NCBI RefSeq assembly: GCF_014635665.1
Contig: NZ_BMDG01000013.1
Coordinates: 1-64,000 of the forward strand
Source: Isoptericola cucumis
Lineage (GTDB): Bacteria > Actinomycetota > Actinomycetes > Actinomycetales > Cellulomonadaceae
Reading direction: 5' to 3'
DNA: 64,000 bases
Shown here piece after piece: positions 8,429 through 17,202 of the stretch. Every line of letters begins with the position of its first letter. Position 1 is the stretch's first letter. The notes below the pieces were generated by a model. The model was not told where the DNA came from. It ran no database searches and saw nothing but the letters and a program-made list of their open reading frames with translations. The position numbers were made by a program, and so were the translations under genes.

Positions 8429-11400
8429 TCAGCGACCGAACACCGTGACCCGCACCGGAGTCTCGACGACCGTCACCCCCGGGACCTCGTCGGCCACCAG
8501 CTCGGTGCGCACCAGCCCCTTGCCGGGGAACCTGGGGCGCAGCGTCACGTCGTAGGTCAGCGTGCCGCCCGGCGCCGGGTCGGTCGACGTGACGACCTTG
8601 TCCGTGCCGTCCGGCAGCTCGGCCACCATGTCGCCCTGGCCGCCGGCGTTCTCCGCCCCGACGAGGAACGGCATCCCGTTCGGGTCCGCCATCGCGTCCG
8701 CGTAGGTGAACGAGACGTCCTGCGTCCCGTTCAGGCCGATCCACACCTGGAACGCCCGCGCGTCCTGCGTGCCCCACACGAACACGTCCCACTGCAGCAC
8801 CAACCAGTCGTTCACCCCGTCGGTGAGCGTGCCGGCCCGGATGCCCTCGGCCTGGGTGCCGTCGCCGGCCACACCGTTGAGGTCGGTCCAGAACGGTGCG
8901 AGCACGTCGTTGGGGCGCGCGGGCGAAGGGCCGTCCGGCAGGGTGCAGCACTCGTTGTCCTGCGAGGTGCCGCCCCCGGCCACGAGATACCCGTTGGTGT
9001 CCACCCCGACGCTCGAGTACGTGCGCCCGTTGTACGAGAACGCGGGCACGGTGAAGTTCACCAGCTCCTCGTCGCCCACGGCCCGCGGGGCGATGCCGAA
9101 GGACTCGAGGTCGGCGAAGCCGCCCGCGGGCGATCCCTCGGGGACGTCCTCGACGCTCGGGACGCCGAGCTCGGCGCCCGCCAGCTCGGCCGACTCGGTC
9201 GTGGAGCCGCGCAGCGCCCCCGTGCCCGACGTCGTCGACGTGACCGTCTGCGCGGTGAACGACTCGTTCGTGGCCGTGACGGTGCAGGTGACGTCGCCGC
9301 GCAGCGGGATCTTCTCCGCGTCGCACGACTGGTCCACCGCCACGTTGCCCTGGGTGGGCACGAACGCCACCGGGATCCGTGCGTCGCCCCGCTGGGTGCG
9401 GAACGTCACCGCGCCGAACTTCTGCTCCTCGCTCGCCGACGTGTCGGTGATCGTGATGTCGAAGTCGACGCTCTTGCCCGGCCGCACGGTCGCGATCCGC
9501 GGGCTGAACGTGATCTTCGCACCGTCCGGCGCCTCGGCCCGCGGGTGCACGACCAGCGGGCGGCCCGACGTGTTCTCCAGCGTGCGGGTGGTGGTGAGGC
9601 GGCCCGGCAGGGTCGGGGCGTTGATGGACGGGACGTTGAGGTCGACCGCGTGCACCGGGTCCGCCGCCAGCGCGGCGAAGTTCTCGGTGGTGTCCGAGAT
9701 CGTCACCGGCGGGGTCAGCGACGCCCCGACGTCCACGTGGCCCGCCCCCATGTCGAACGGGTCGGCCGGAGTGGTGAGGTCCTCCTTGACGATGTCCGTC
9801 CGTGCCTGCGTCATCATGGCCGACTTGATCTGGCCCGGCGTCCAGTCCGGGTGGGCGGCCTGGAGCAGCAGGCCGACGCCCGCGACGTGCGGCGACGACA
9901 TCGAGGTGCCCTGGATGGCCTGGTAGTACTGGCCGGGCAGCCCGCCCTCGGCCGACAGCGGCGTCGGCGTCATCGCCGCGAGGATCTGCACTCCCGGGGC
10001 CGTGACGTCCGGCTTGACGAACGGACCGGCCGGCCCGCGCGAGCTGAACGCCGCCATCACGTCGCCCTGGCCCTCGGCCGGCGCGCCGTCCGTGAACGAG
10101 CCCGTCACGTCGTCGTGCGACTCGAGGAACGCCGCCAGCTCCGTGCCGTCCGCGACGTGCACGGCGGGCAGGAAGTGGTTGTCGGTCGCGACGTCGGCCA
10201 GCGTCGGGTTGACGAGCACCATGCCCGCCGCGCCGCCCTGCAGCACGTTGTGCCCCTTGAGCACGCGGGCGTTCTCCCCGCGCTCGCAGACGACGATCAC
10301 GCCGTCGAAGGTGCCCGCGGGGGCGGGCTCCTGGCACAGCGGGTCGGAGTACGGGGCGTCGCCCGCACGCACCACCGGCAGCGGCTCGGCGACGCCCGGG
10401 ACGATCGACGCCCCGTCGACGGTGAACGTCTCCCCGTCACCCGCGGTGAGGCTGAGGGTGGAGGAGAACTCGCGGTCCTGGGTGGACGCGCCGACCGTCG
10501 TGAGCCACGGGCTGACGTGATTGGCGGTCGCCGCGCCCGGGCCGTCGTTGCCGGCCGACGCCGCCACGAAGACGCCCGCGTCGTACGCGCCGAGGAAGGC
10601 CAGCTCGACCGGGTCGTCGACCGTGGTCCCGCCGGAGATCGAGTAGTTGATCGCGTCCACCTCGTCCACCACGGCCTGCTCGACCGCGGCGACCAGGTCG
10701 GACGTGTACCCGCCGCCCGGTCCGAGCGCCTTGTACTCGACGATCTTCGCGCCCGGCGCGACCCCCTGGATCCGCGCGATCTGAGGGCCGACGGTCTGCA
10801 CGTCCCGGACGATGCCGCCCGCGCTGGTGCCCGACGTGTGCGAGCCGTGGCCCTCCGCGTCGCGCGCCGTGCCGCGGTACAGGTAGTCGCCGGGGTTGAG
10901 CAGGTCGTACAGGTCGGTGAACGCGTACCCGCCGACCAGCTTGTCGTTGCAGACGAACGGGTCGTCCCGCGGCGTCGTCGGGTCCTGCCCGAACTCGCAC
11001 GCGAGCTGCGGGCCGTCGTACGGGCTGAGGTTGCCGTGGTCGGCGAACGACGGGTGCTCCGGCCAGATGCCGGTGTCGATGTTGCCCAGCACCAGGCCGT
11101 CGCCCGCCTCCGCCTCCGTGCCGAGCGCCTCGTACGCCGCGGGGGCGCCGATGTACTCGACGCTCGAGTCCGTCAGGGGCTGCTCCAGCACGTTCTCCTG
11201 CACCGCGACGACGCCGGGCACGTCCAGCAGCTCGGAGACCCGGTTGCCGGGGACGAGCGCGGCGACCCCGCCGTACACCGTCTCGTAGGTACCGACGACG
11301 TCCGTGGCCGGCACCGCCGCCTCGACCTCGGCCGTGATCTCGCGCTGCTGCGAGCGCACGAAGCCGCGGTACTTCTTCGTCTCCGCGCCCTGCGTGCTCA

Positions 11401-11737
11401 GCGTCTCGCCGGTGACCGACGGGCTGGTCGCGTCGTAACCCGGCACGGTGCCGGTGTACGACGCCACCGGCTCGACGTCGTACTTGATCATCACCGGGAT
11501 CTTCTTCGCCGATTCGATGCCGAGCAGCCGCTTCGGCGTCGTCGCCAGCGCGCTCGACGGCGACTTGGCGCCCTCGTCGCGCGAGGCCAGCGCCGGCTGC
11601 GCGTCGGCGAGGCGCAGGTCGTCGGGGTCGACGGACGCGGCTGCCGCGGCCGTCGCCGTGAGGGAGGAGAGGACCAGCGCGACGCCCGAGGTGGCGGCGA
11701 CGAGCCGGAGTCTGGACTGGTGTTCTCGCAAGCGCAT
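8429..11737 (-). CDS. secreted S8 (subtilisin-like) serine protease
   Basis: 1102 residues. Signal peptide (about 1-33), a propeptide-inhibitor region (about 75-190), then the catalytic domain with Asp221 (NIDTGIWPEHP), His297 (EGHGSHTSG) and Ser612 (GTSMSSPHVAG). A PA domain is inserted between His and Ser (about 440-550, with EPAPAGTFDGVIVVCERG). The C-terminal 400 residues are beta-rich, as in large actinomycete subtilases with fibronectin-type domains. No membrane anchor or LPXTG signal is visible, so it is probably released to degrade extracellular protein. ATG at 11737 follows a structured leader and an aaggg ribosome site. Confidence 0.93.
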   Translation of the reverse strand: MRLREHQSRLRLVAATSGVALVLSSLTATAAAAASVDPDDLRLADAQPALASRDEGAKSPSSALATTPKRLLGIESAKKIPVMIKYDVEPVASYTGTVPGYDATSPSVTGETLSTQGAETKKYRGFVRSQQREITAEVEAAVPATDVVGTYETVYGGVAALVPGNRVSELLDVPGVVAVQENVLEQPLTDSSVEYIGAPAAYEALGTEAEAGDGLVLGNIDTGIWPEHPSFADHGNLSPYDGPQLACEFGQDPTTPRDDPFVCNDKLVGGYAFTDLYDLLNPGDYLYRGTARDAEGHGSHTSGTSAGGIVRDVQTVGPQIARIQGVAPGAKIVEYKALGPGGGYTSDLVAAVEQAVVDEVDAINYSISGGTTVDDPVELAFLGAYDAGVFVAASAGNDGPGAATANHVSPWLTTVGASTQDREFSSTLSLTAGDGETFTVDGASIVPGVAEPLPVVRAGDAPYSDPLCQEPAPAGTFDGVIVVCERGENARVLKGHNVLQGGAAGMVLVNPTLADVATDNHFLPAVHVADGTELAAFLESHDDVTGSFTDGAPAEGQGDVMAAFSSRGPAGPFVKPDVTAPGVQILAAMTPTPLSAEGGLPGQYYQAIQGTSMSSPHVAGVGLLLQAAHPDWTPGQIKSAMMTQARTDIVKEDLTTPADPFDMGAGHVDVGASLTPPVTISDTTENFAALAADPVHAVDLNVPSINAPTLPGRLTTTRTLENTSGRPLVVHPRAEAPDGAKITFSPRIATVRPGKSVDFDITITDTSASEEQKFGAVTFRTQRGDARIPVAFVPTQGNVAVDQSCDAEKIPLRGDVTCTVTATNESFTAQTVTSTTSGTGALRGSTTESAELAGAELGVPSVEDVPEGSPAGGFADLESFGIAPRAVGDEELVNFTVPAFSYNGRTYSSVGVDTNGYLVAGGGTSQDNECCTLPDGPSPARPNDVLAPFWTDLNGVAGDGTQAEGIRAGTLTDGVNDWLVLQWDVFVWGTQDARAFQVWIGLNGTQDVSFTYADAMADPNGMPFLVGAENAGGQGDMVAELPDGTDKVVTSTDPAPGGTLTYDVTLRPRFPGKGLVRTELVADEVPGVTVVETPVRVTVFGR

Positions 11738-11860
11738 GGGTGCGCACCCTTCGTCTCGGTCGGAACGAGCGAGACGTCCGGTCCGGGTGCCACGTCTCTG
11801 TGGCAGGTGCCCGACGCCGGACAGTCACCGGCAAACTACGCCGGATCCGCGCTGGGCACC
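11738..11860 (-). other. structured 5' leader of the S8 protease gene
   Basis: On the minus strand a TAGTTT element (about 11838-11833) could be the -10. Downstream are two perfect 6-bp hairpins: TGCCAC/GTGGCA at 11788-11805 and GTCTCG/CGAGAC at 11753-11775. I do not recognise a known riboswitch consensus. Confidence 0.3.
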
Positions 11861-11891
11861 CCCTGAACGGCCGTTGTGCTGCACCTCCGCC

Positions 11892-12311
11892 TCAGCCGAC
11901 GAAGACGCAGAAGGGGTGGCCCGCCGGGTCGGTGTACACCCGCAGCGGCTCCTCGGCGTCGTGGGACCGGTCGGCCAGCAGCCGCGCCCCGAGGGCGAGG
12001 GCGCGCTCGTGCTGGCGGTCCAGCTCGGCGGCGTCCGGGACCGTCGTGTCGAGGTGGAGCTGCTGCGGCACGCCGTCGCCCGGCCAGGTGGACGCCGGCA
12101 GCGTCTCCACCTGCTGGAACGCGAGCGGTACCCCGCCCGGGTTGCGCAGCACGAGCCAGTCGGCGCCGCGCGGGTCGGGCGCGCCCGACGGCGGCGGCTC
12201 GTCGCCCGGCCGGTAGCGGAGGCCGAACAGCTCGCGGTAGAACTCCGCGAGGCCTCGCGCGTCCGTCGTGTCGAGCACGACCTGGCGGATCGTCGGGACG
12301 GCGCCGGTCAT
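11892..12311 (-). CDS. VOC family protein (glyoxalase/bleomycin-resistance fold)
   Basis: 139 residues, a single VOC module of two beta-alpha-beta-beta-beta halves: RQVVLDTTDARGLAEFYREL at the start and HLDTTVPDAAELDRQHERAL in the middle, ending in the typical YTDPAGHPFCVFVG. Members bind a metal and act as lyases, dioxygenases or drug-binding proteins; nothing here fixes the substrate. The ATG at 12311 overlaps the stop of the DinB-family gene by 4 bp, so the two form an operon. The original thiol-dependent role of DinB partners hints at detoxification, which is inference. Confidence 0.88.
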   Translation of the reverse strand: MTGAVPTIRQVVLDTTDARGLAEFYRELFGLRYRPGDEPPPSGAPDPRGADWLVLRNPGGVPLAFQQVETLPASTWPGDGVPQQLHLDTTVPDAAELDRQHERALALGARLLADRSHDAEEPLRVYTDPAGHPFCVFVG

Positions 12312-12931
12312 CGTGCCTCCTCGGGGAACTGCTCGGCGAGGTCGCGCAGCTCGCGGGTGTACGCGGCGTAGTCGAATCGGCGCGCCAGGTAGTCGGCCCG
12401 CAGCCCGACGGCGCCGTCGGACAGCTCGCGCAGGATGTCGGCGTGGCCCGCGTGCCGGTGCAGCTCGGCGGTCATGTGCACGAGCATCTGGTGCAGCGTC
12501 ACGTCCCGCCGGCCGGCGCGCCAGCGCGCCACGTGGCCCGGCGCGTCCAGGGCGAGGGCGTCGATGGTCGCGTCGGCGAAGGCCCACACGCGGCGGTACA
12601 GGCCGACGATGTACTCGGCCGGCTCGTCGGCGGTGGCGAAGAACTCCGCCTGCTCGTCGGCCGGCGTGGGGTCGGCGGCCGACGCCGCGGCGAGCCACGG
12701 CGTGTCCTGAGGCGTGGGCCAGGTGCGCCCGAACACGCCGCCGAAGTAGTCGATCTCCACCGTCGCGGCATGCTTGACCAGGCCGAGCAGGTTGGTGCCG
12801 GTGGGCGTGCGCGGCAGCCGCGCCTCCCGCTCCGACAGGCCCTCGACCTTCGACACCAGGGCTTCGCGGGCGGCCCTCAGGTAGCGGTGCAGCACGGCCT
12901 TCGCGTCCGCGGGCGGGGATGTCGTCGTCAT
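12308..12931 (-). CDS. DinB family protein (DUF664)
   Basis: About 207 residues from the ATG at 12931 (MTTTSPPADAKAVLHRYL). It has the DinB/YfiT four-helix pattern, with histidines suited to bind a metal: LGLVKHAATVEIDYFGG, TLHQMLVHMTAELHRHAGHADIL. Several actinobacterial members are thiol-dependent S-transferases that use mycothiol; many are uncharacterised. A CACGCT element 6 nt before the ATG suggests leaderless transcription. It is divergent from heme oxygenase with only 45 bp between, so the two promoters must overlap. Confidence 0.88.
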   Translation of the reverse strand: MTTTSPPADAKAVLHRYLRAAREALVSKVEGLSEREARLPRTPTGTNLLGLVKHAATVEIDYFGGVFGRTWPTPQDTPWLAAASAADPTPADEQAEFFATADEPAEYIVGLYRRVWAFADATIDALALDAPGHVARWRAGRRDVTLHQMLVHMTAELHRHAGHADILRELSDGAVGLRADYLARRFDYAAYTRELRDLAEQFPEEAR

Positions 12932-12975
12932 CGCCCCAGCGTGCCCGGACCCACCCACACTCACCTCCACGCCTC

Positions 12976-13659
12976 TTGGTCACGGACGTCCCGACCCTCT
13001 CGGCCCGGCTGCGCGAGGGCACGCGCGCCGAGCACGCCGAGGCCGAGTCGGAGGGCTTCGTCGAACGGCTGCTGTCCGGTGGGCTCGACCTGACCGCCTA
13101 TGCGGACCTCGCGGCCCAGCAGCTCGTCGTCTACCGGGCGCTCGAGGAGGCGTCCGGGCGGATGCGGCTCGACGCCCGCGGCCGGACCCTCGTCTTCGAC
13201 GCCCTGACCCGCGTCCCCGCGATCGAGCGCGACCTCGCGCACCTGTACGGGCCCGGCTGGCGTGACGCCGTCGTCACGCGGCCTGCCACCGAGGTCTACG
13301 CCGCGCGGCTGCGCGACGTCGGGGGCGACCTCGCGTGCTACGCCGCGCACGCGTACACCCGCTACCTCGGAGACCTCTCCGGCGGCCAGGTGGTCAAGCG
13401 GATGCTCGAGCGGCACTACGGGCTCGACGGCGCCGGGCTGGAGTTCTACACCTTCGCCGGGATCCCCAAGGCGAAGCCGTTCAAGGACACCTATCGCGAG
13501 CGCCTCGACGGGCTGGCGCTCAGCGGTCCCGAGACGGACGCGGCGGTGGCCGAGGCGCAGCGCGCCTTCCGCCTGAACCGGGCCGTGTTCGCCGAGCTGG
13601 GGTCCGCCCACCCCTTACCTCGGACGATCGCGCGGCGCAGCGCGGCTCGGACCGTGTCA
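12976..13659 (+). CDS. heme oxygenase (biliverdin-producing), frame without a nearby stop
   Basis: Oxidises heme to biliverdin, CO and iron. TRAEHAEAESEG carries the proximal heme His (about residue 20), and YTRYLGDLSGGQVVKRML is the distal-helix glycine motif of the HO family. FYTFAGIPKAKPFKDTYRE completes the fold. The homologous part ends near FAELGSAHPL (about 13615). The start is uncertain: TTG at 12976 gives LVTDVPTLSARL and fits the family, while an ATG at 12919 would overlap the DinB gene. The frame does not stop: it continues to TGA at 15415-15417, antisense to the phosphatase gene. The end given here is the limit of non-overlapping DNA, not a stop codon. Confidence 0.75.
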
Positions 13660-15381
13660 GCGGACGCGGGCGGCGAGGACGGCGACGTCGTCGCGCTGCT
13701 CGCCGTGCACGAGCCGCTCGACCAGGCGGCGCGGCAGGTCGGCCGTCGGGCAGGAGGCGAGGTCCTGCAGCGCCCGGTACAGCTCGTCGGCGCGGACCGC
13801 GTAGTCGACCGTGCGCGACTCCACGAGCCCGTCCGTGTACAGGACGAGGGTGTCGCCGCGCGCGAGGTCGGCGGTGTGGTCGGTGCGGCGCGTCGACGGC
13901 GCGAACCCGAGCATGAGGTCCGGGCGGCCGGCCAGCTCCTGGACCCGCCCGTCGGCGCGCACGACGACCGGGCGCGGGTGCCCGGCGGTCGACCACGTGA
14001 GGCGGCAGCCGTCGTCGTCGGTGCAGTCGAGCCGCGCCACGAGGGCGGTCCCGCTCGCCGCCAGCCCGAGGCCGATGTTCGCGTGGTCGAGCTCGTGCAG
14101 CAGCTCGGCCGGCGGCCCGGCCTGGCACCACACGAGGGTGCGCAGCATGGATCGCAGCTGGCCCATGCGGGCGGCGGCCTGCATGTCGTGGCCCGTGACG
14201 TCGCCGATCATCAGCACGCACGAGCGCGCGTCCAGGACGACGGCGTCGTACCAGTCGCCGCCGACCTTGTCGGTGCGGGTGGCGGACGCGTACGTCGACG
14301 AGAGCTCCAGGTGCGGGACGGCCGGCAGGTCGGTGAGCATCGCCGCCTGGAGGGTGGTCGCCACCCGGTGGCGCTCGTCGAGCACGCGGACGCGGGCCAG
14401 CGCCTGGGTGACGCTCGTGGCCAGCGCCGCCGCGGTGCGCCGGTTCTCGTCGTCGTGGTCGTGCGGGCCGCGCCACAGCAGGGCGACGAGTCCGAGCAGC
14501 CGGTCGTCGGTCACCAGGGGCAGGAACGCCATCGCGCCCATCGACTCGTCGACCCACGGGGCGAACGTCGGCATCGCGCGCAGCACCGCGGCGCCGTCGC
14601 GGAAGAAGGCCGGGCGGCGGGTCCGGGTCGCCGCGGCCACGGCCGGGTGCGTCAGCGGCCAGTGCCGCGCGAGGTGCGGGTAGGTGCCCTCGCGCTCGAC
14701 CAGGGTGAGCGCGGTGCCCGACGGGTCGAGGAGGGCCATCCCCGCCCACATGGTGCCGATGCCCGCGGCCGACGCCCGCATCGCCTCGACGGTCTCCTCG
14801 AGGGTCGTGGCCCCCGCGAAGCGCTCCGTGAGCTCGAGGAGCAGCCGGGTGCGCCGCGTGGCGTGCACGGCGACCTTCTGGATGCGGTGCGCGCGCTGCC
14901 GCTCGAGCCGCAGCCGCAGCTCGGCCGTGCACGACGCGGCGAGGTCGGCCAGCGTGGCCAGGTCGGTGGAGCTCCACGGGTGCGGCTCGGAGTCCAGGGC
15001 GCAGACGGTGCCGACGGGGATGCCGTTGCGGTCGAAGATCGGGAACCCCGCGTACGCGCCCATGCCGAGCTCGGTGACGGTCGCGGTGCGCGACAGGACG
15101 GGGTCGGCGCGCAGGTCCTCGACCACCAGCGGGCGTCCCATGCTGATCGTCGTGCCGCACAGCGGCTCCGTGAGGGTGGTGCGCCGGGTGGCCTGGAACG
15201 GGTCGGGCAGACCGAGCGCGCCCGGGTACACCTGGGCGTCGGGCAGGACGATGGTGACGAGGGCGGTCGGGACGCCGAGCTGGCGCTGCACGAGCCGTGC
15301 GATGCGGTCGAACGAGGAGTCGGCGACGGGCCGCGCGAGGCCGGCGGCCTCCAGTGCCTGCGCCGGGTGCGCCGCCGTCAT
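13657..15381 (-). CDS. GAF-GAF-SpoIIE (PP2C) serine phosphatase
   Basis: 574 residues. Two GAF-type sensor domains (about 15-165 and 180-330, the first with CGTTISMGRPLVVEDLRADP and FPIFDRNGIPVGTVCALD) are followed by a PP2C-type phosphatase (about 345-572) with VGGDWYDAVVLD, LMIGDVTGHDMQAAARMGQL, DTLVLYTDGLVESR and DDVAVLA, which hold the metal-binding Asp residues. Such proteins usually dephosphorylate anti-sigma-factor antagonists in partner-switching stress pathways. ATG at 15381 was chosen. A close paralog lies at 49240-51609, with an added kinase-like domain missing here. No anti-sigma gene is adjacent. Confidence 0.9.
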   Translation of the reverse strand: MTAAHPAQALEAAGLARPVADSSFDRIARLVQRQLGVPTALVTIVLPDAQVYPGALGLPDPFQATRRTTLTEPLCGTTISMGRPLVVEDLRADPVLSRTATVTELGMGAYAGFPIFDRNGIPVGTVCALDSEPHPWSSTDLATLADLAASCTAELRLRLERQRAHRIQKVAVHATRRTRLLLELTERFAGATTLEETVEAMRASAAGIGTMWAGMALLDPSGTALTLVEREGTYPHLARHWPLTHPAVAAATRTRRPAFFRDGAAVLRAMPTFAPWVDESMGAMAFLPLVTDDRLLGLVALLWRGPHDHDDENRRTAAALATSVTQALARVRVLDERHRVATTLQAAMLTDLPAVPHLELSSTYASATRTDKVGGDWYDAVVLDARSCVLMIGDVTGHDMQAAARMGQLRSMLRTLVWCQAGPPAELLHELDHANIGLGLAASGTALVARLDCTDDDGCRLTWSTAGHPRPVVVRADGRVQELAGRPDLMLGFAPSTRRTDHTADLARGDTLVLYTDGLVESRTVDYAVRADELYRALQDLASCPTADLPRRLVERLVHGEQRDDVAVLAARVR

Positions 15382-15468
15382 CGGCCCGTGCCTGAGTCTG
15401 CGCCGTATGCCAGGTGACCCGCGACCATCCCCGGATTGTTCCACGCGGGCCGCTATCCTCGCGGCACC

Positions 15469-16350
15469 ATGGGCGGCACGATGGAGACCACGATGGACAG
15501 CACCACCCGCACCGCGGCCGCCACGGCGCCGCCGGCCACGACGGCGCGCACCGTGCTGCGCCTCGTCGCGGCGGCGCTCGTCTCGGTGTCGGCCGTGCTG
15601 CTCTTCGCGGTGCACGTGCGCCCGCTGGCGTACCTGCCGCTGGTGGCGGGCGTGGCGCTGGGCCTCGCCGTCGACCGCCGGCTGGGCCGTGACCTGGCCC
15701 TGATCGCCGTCGCGCTCGGCATCATCTCGACGATCTCGCTCGAGGCGGACCTGTCCGACGCCGGGATGGCGCGCTTCGCCGTCGTGCTCTCGCTCGCGGT
15801 GCTGGTGCCGTGGGCCGCCTCGCGGTACGTCTTCCGGGACGACGACGGCGCGGGGGCGGTGCGCTTCCCGGTCGCGACGGGCCGCCGCTGGTCGCGCGGC
15901 CAGTGGGTGTACCTGGCGGTGGTGGTGCTGGTGGGCTACCTGGTGCTGCCGCCCTACTTCCTCGGCTCGGGCGCGTACCTCAACTGGCCGGACCTCGCCG
16001 GCGGGCAGGACGTGGCGCGCCTGTTCGTGGGCGTGAACGCGGTCGGCATCTGGGACGAGCTGTTCTTCGTGTGCACGGTGTTCGCGCTGCTGCGCCGGCA
16101 CTTCGGGCTGTGGACGGCGAACGTGCTGCAGGCCGTGATCTTCGTGTCGTTCCTGTGGGAGCTCGGGTACCGCGAGTGGGGGCCGGCGCTGACCGTGCCG
16201 TTCGCGCTGGTGCAGGGGTGGATCTTCAGCCGGTACAAGAGCCTCAGCTACGTGGTGGCGGTGCACCTGCTGTTCGACCTGGTGGTGTTCGCGGTGCTGG
16301 TGCACGGGCACCACCCGGAGCTCTTCGACGTCTTCGTCACCGCTCCCTGA
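15469..16350 (+). CDS. CPBP/CAAX-protease-like membrane protein
   Basis: 293 residues with about eight membrane helices. The conserved half resembles the CPBP intramembrane metalloprotease family: WDELFFVCTVFALLRRHFG sits where family members have EExxxR, and HLLFDLVVF matches the last HxxxD/N motif. The first motif has Asp-Glu rather than Glu-Glu and the middle F-x3-H motif reads FVSFLWEL, so the catalytic set is degenerate and activity is doubtful. ATG at 15469 was chosen; a TATCCT element ends 9 nt before it. Immunity, prenyl-protein processing or a non-enzymatic role are all possible. Confidence 0.72.
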   Translation: MGGTMETTMDSTTRTAAATAPPATTARTVLRLVAAALVSVSAVLLFAVHVRPLAYLPLVAGVALGLAVDRRLGRDLALIAVALGIISTISLEADLSDAGMARFAVVLSLAVLVPWAASRYVFRDDDGAGAVRFPVATGRRWSRGQWVYLAVVVLVGYLVLPPYFLGSGAYLNWPDLAGGQDVARLFVGVNAVGIWDELFFVCTVFALLRRHFGLWTANVLQAVIFVSFLWELGYREWGPALTVPFALVQGWIFSRYKSLSYVVAVHLLFDLVVFAVLVHGHHPELFDVFVTAP

Positions 16351-16359
16351 CCGAGAGGC

Positions 16360-17088
16360 TCAGCCGGCGAGCTCGTCGAGCAGCCGGGACATCCGGTCGA
16401 TCTCGGCGATCTGGTCGGCCGCCACGTTCCCGGCGAACTCCTGGACCGTCTCGTCCCGCCCCGCGGCGCCGACCTCGTCGACCATCTCCAGCGCACCGCC
16501 GTGGTGGGTGATCATGCCCTCGAGGAACAGCCGGTCGAACTCGGCGCCCTCCGCGTCCGCCAGGGCCGTCATCTCGGCCTCGGTCAGCATGCCGGGCATG
16601 GAGTCGTGGTCGTGGGGCTGCGCGGCGCGCGGCCCGCTCCCGTCCGACGGCGCCGTGTCCGGCGAGTCGTCGGCGGGTACCGGGAGGCCCTGGTCGTCGA
16701 GCCAGCGGCCCATGTAGTCGATCTCGCCTTCCTGCGTCAGCCGGATGCGCTCGGCGAACTTGGTGAGCTGCTCCGACGTCGACCGGTCGGGGACCAGCTC
16801 CGCCATCTCCACGGCCTGGGCGTGGTGGCCGATCATCCGCGTCATGAAGTCGGCGTCGGCATCGGTGACCACGTCCTCGCCGCCCATGCCCTCGTAGTCC
16901 TCGGGGGCGATCGTCTCGGCGGGCTCGCCCGGCTTCCCCGGCGCGAGCACGGCCGAGGACGGCGTCGAGGTGGGCTCGGGCGTCTCCGCGGTGCACCCCG
17001 CTGCGGCGAGCCCCGCCGCGAGCACGAAGACGCAGGTCATGACGGTGCGGTGGCCGGTCGCGTGACGGCCGCCGGGGTCTTGGGTCAC
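16360..17088 (-). CDS. DUF305 family lipoprotein
   Basis: 242 residues with a lipoprotein signal ending AAAGC (about residues 17-32) and two DUF305 repeats: DFMTRMIGHHAQAVEMAELV and LFLEGMITHHGGALEMVDEV. The His-His/Glu-Met pattern is that of four-helix proteins often found in copper-handling loci; metal binding is inferred. The GTG at 17088 is favoured over the ATG at 17040 because a GAGAGGA ribosome site lies 6 nt upstream. It is divergent from the LVIVD-repeat gene and convergent with the CPBP gene, whose stop is 9 bp away. Confidence 0.88.
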   Translation of the reverse strand: MTQDPGGRHATGHRTVMTCVFVLAAGLAAAGCTAETPEPTSTPSSAVLAPGKPGEPAETIAPEDYEGMGGEDVVTDADADFMTRMIGHHAQAVEMAELVPDRSTSEQLTKFAERIRLTQEGEIDYMGRWLDDQGLPVPADDSPDTAPSDGSGPRAAQPHDHDSMPGMLTEAEMTALADAEGAEFDRLFLEGMITHHGGALEMVDEVGAAGRDETVQEFAGNVAADQIAEIDRMSRLLDELAG

Positions 17089-17202
17089 CTGACGATCCTC
17101 TCGGGGGGTTGTTGCCGCTGCGTAAAAAGATGCCTGATCACCTGGTTCGGAGGATGCTTCCAGACGACACTCAGTGTGACCTAACGAGGAGGTGTGGCGC
17201 CT

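Noticed and set aside
11738-11860. A c-di-AMP (ydaO) riboswitch upstream of the S8 protease
   Set aside because: The conserved core I would expect (such as GGGTGAAT) is not present; only simple hairpins are seen.
13660-15417. An 832-residue reading of heme oxygenase through 15417 as a true fusion protein
   Set aside because: The part after 13660 is the exact antisense of a well-supported GAF-SpoIIE gene and shows no domain, so a real fusion is unlikely.
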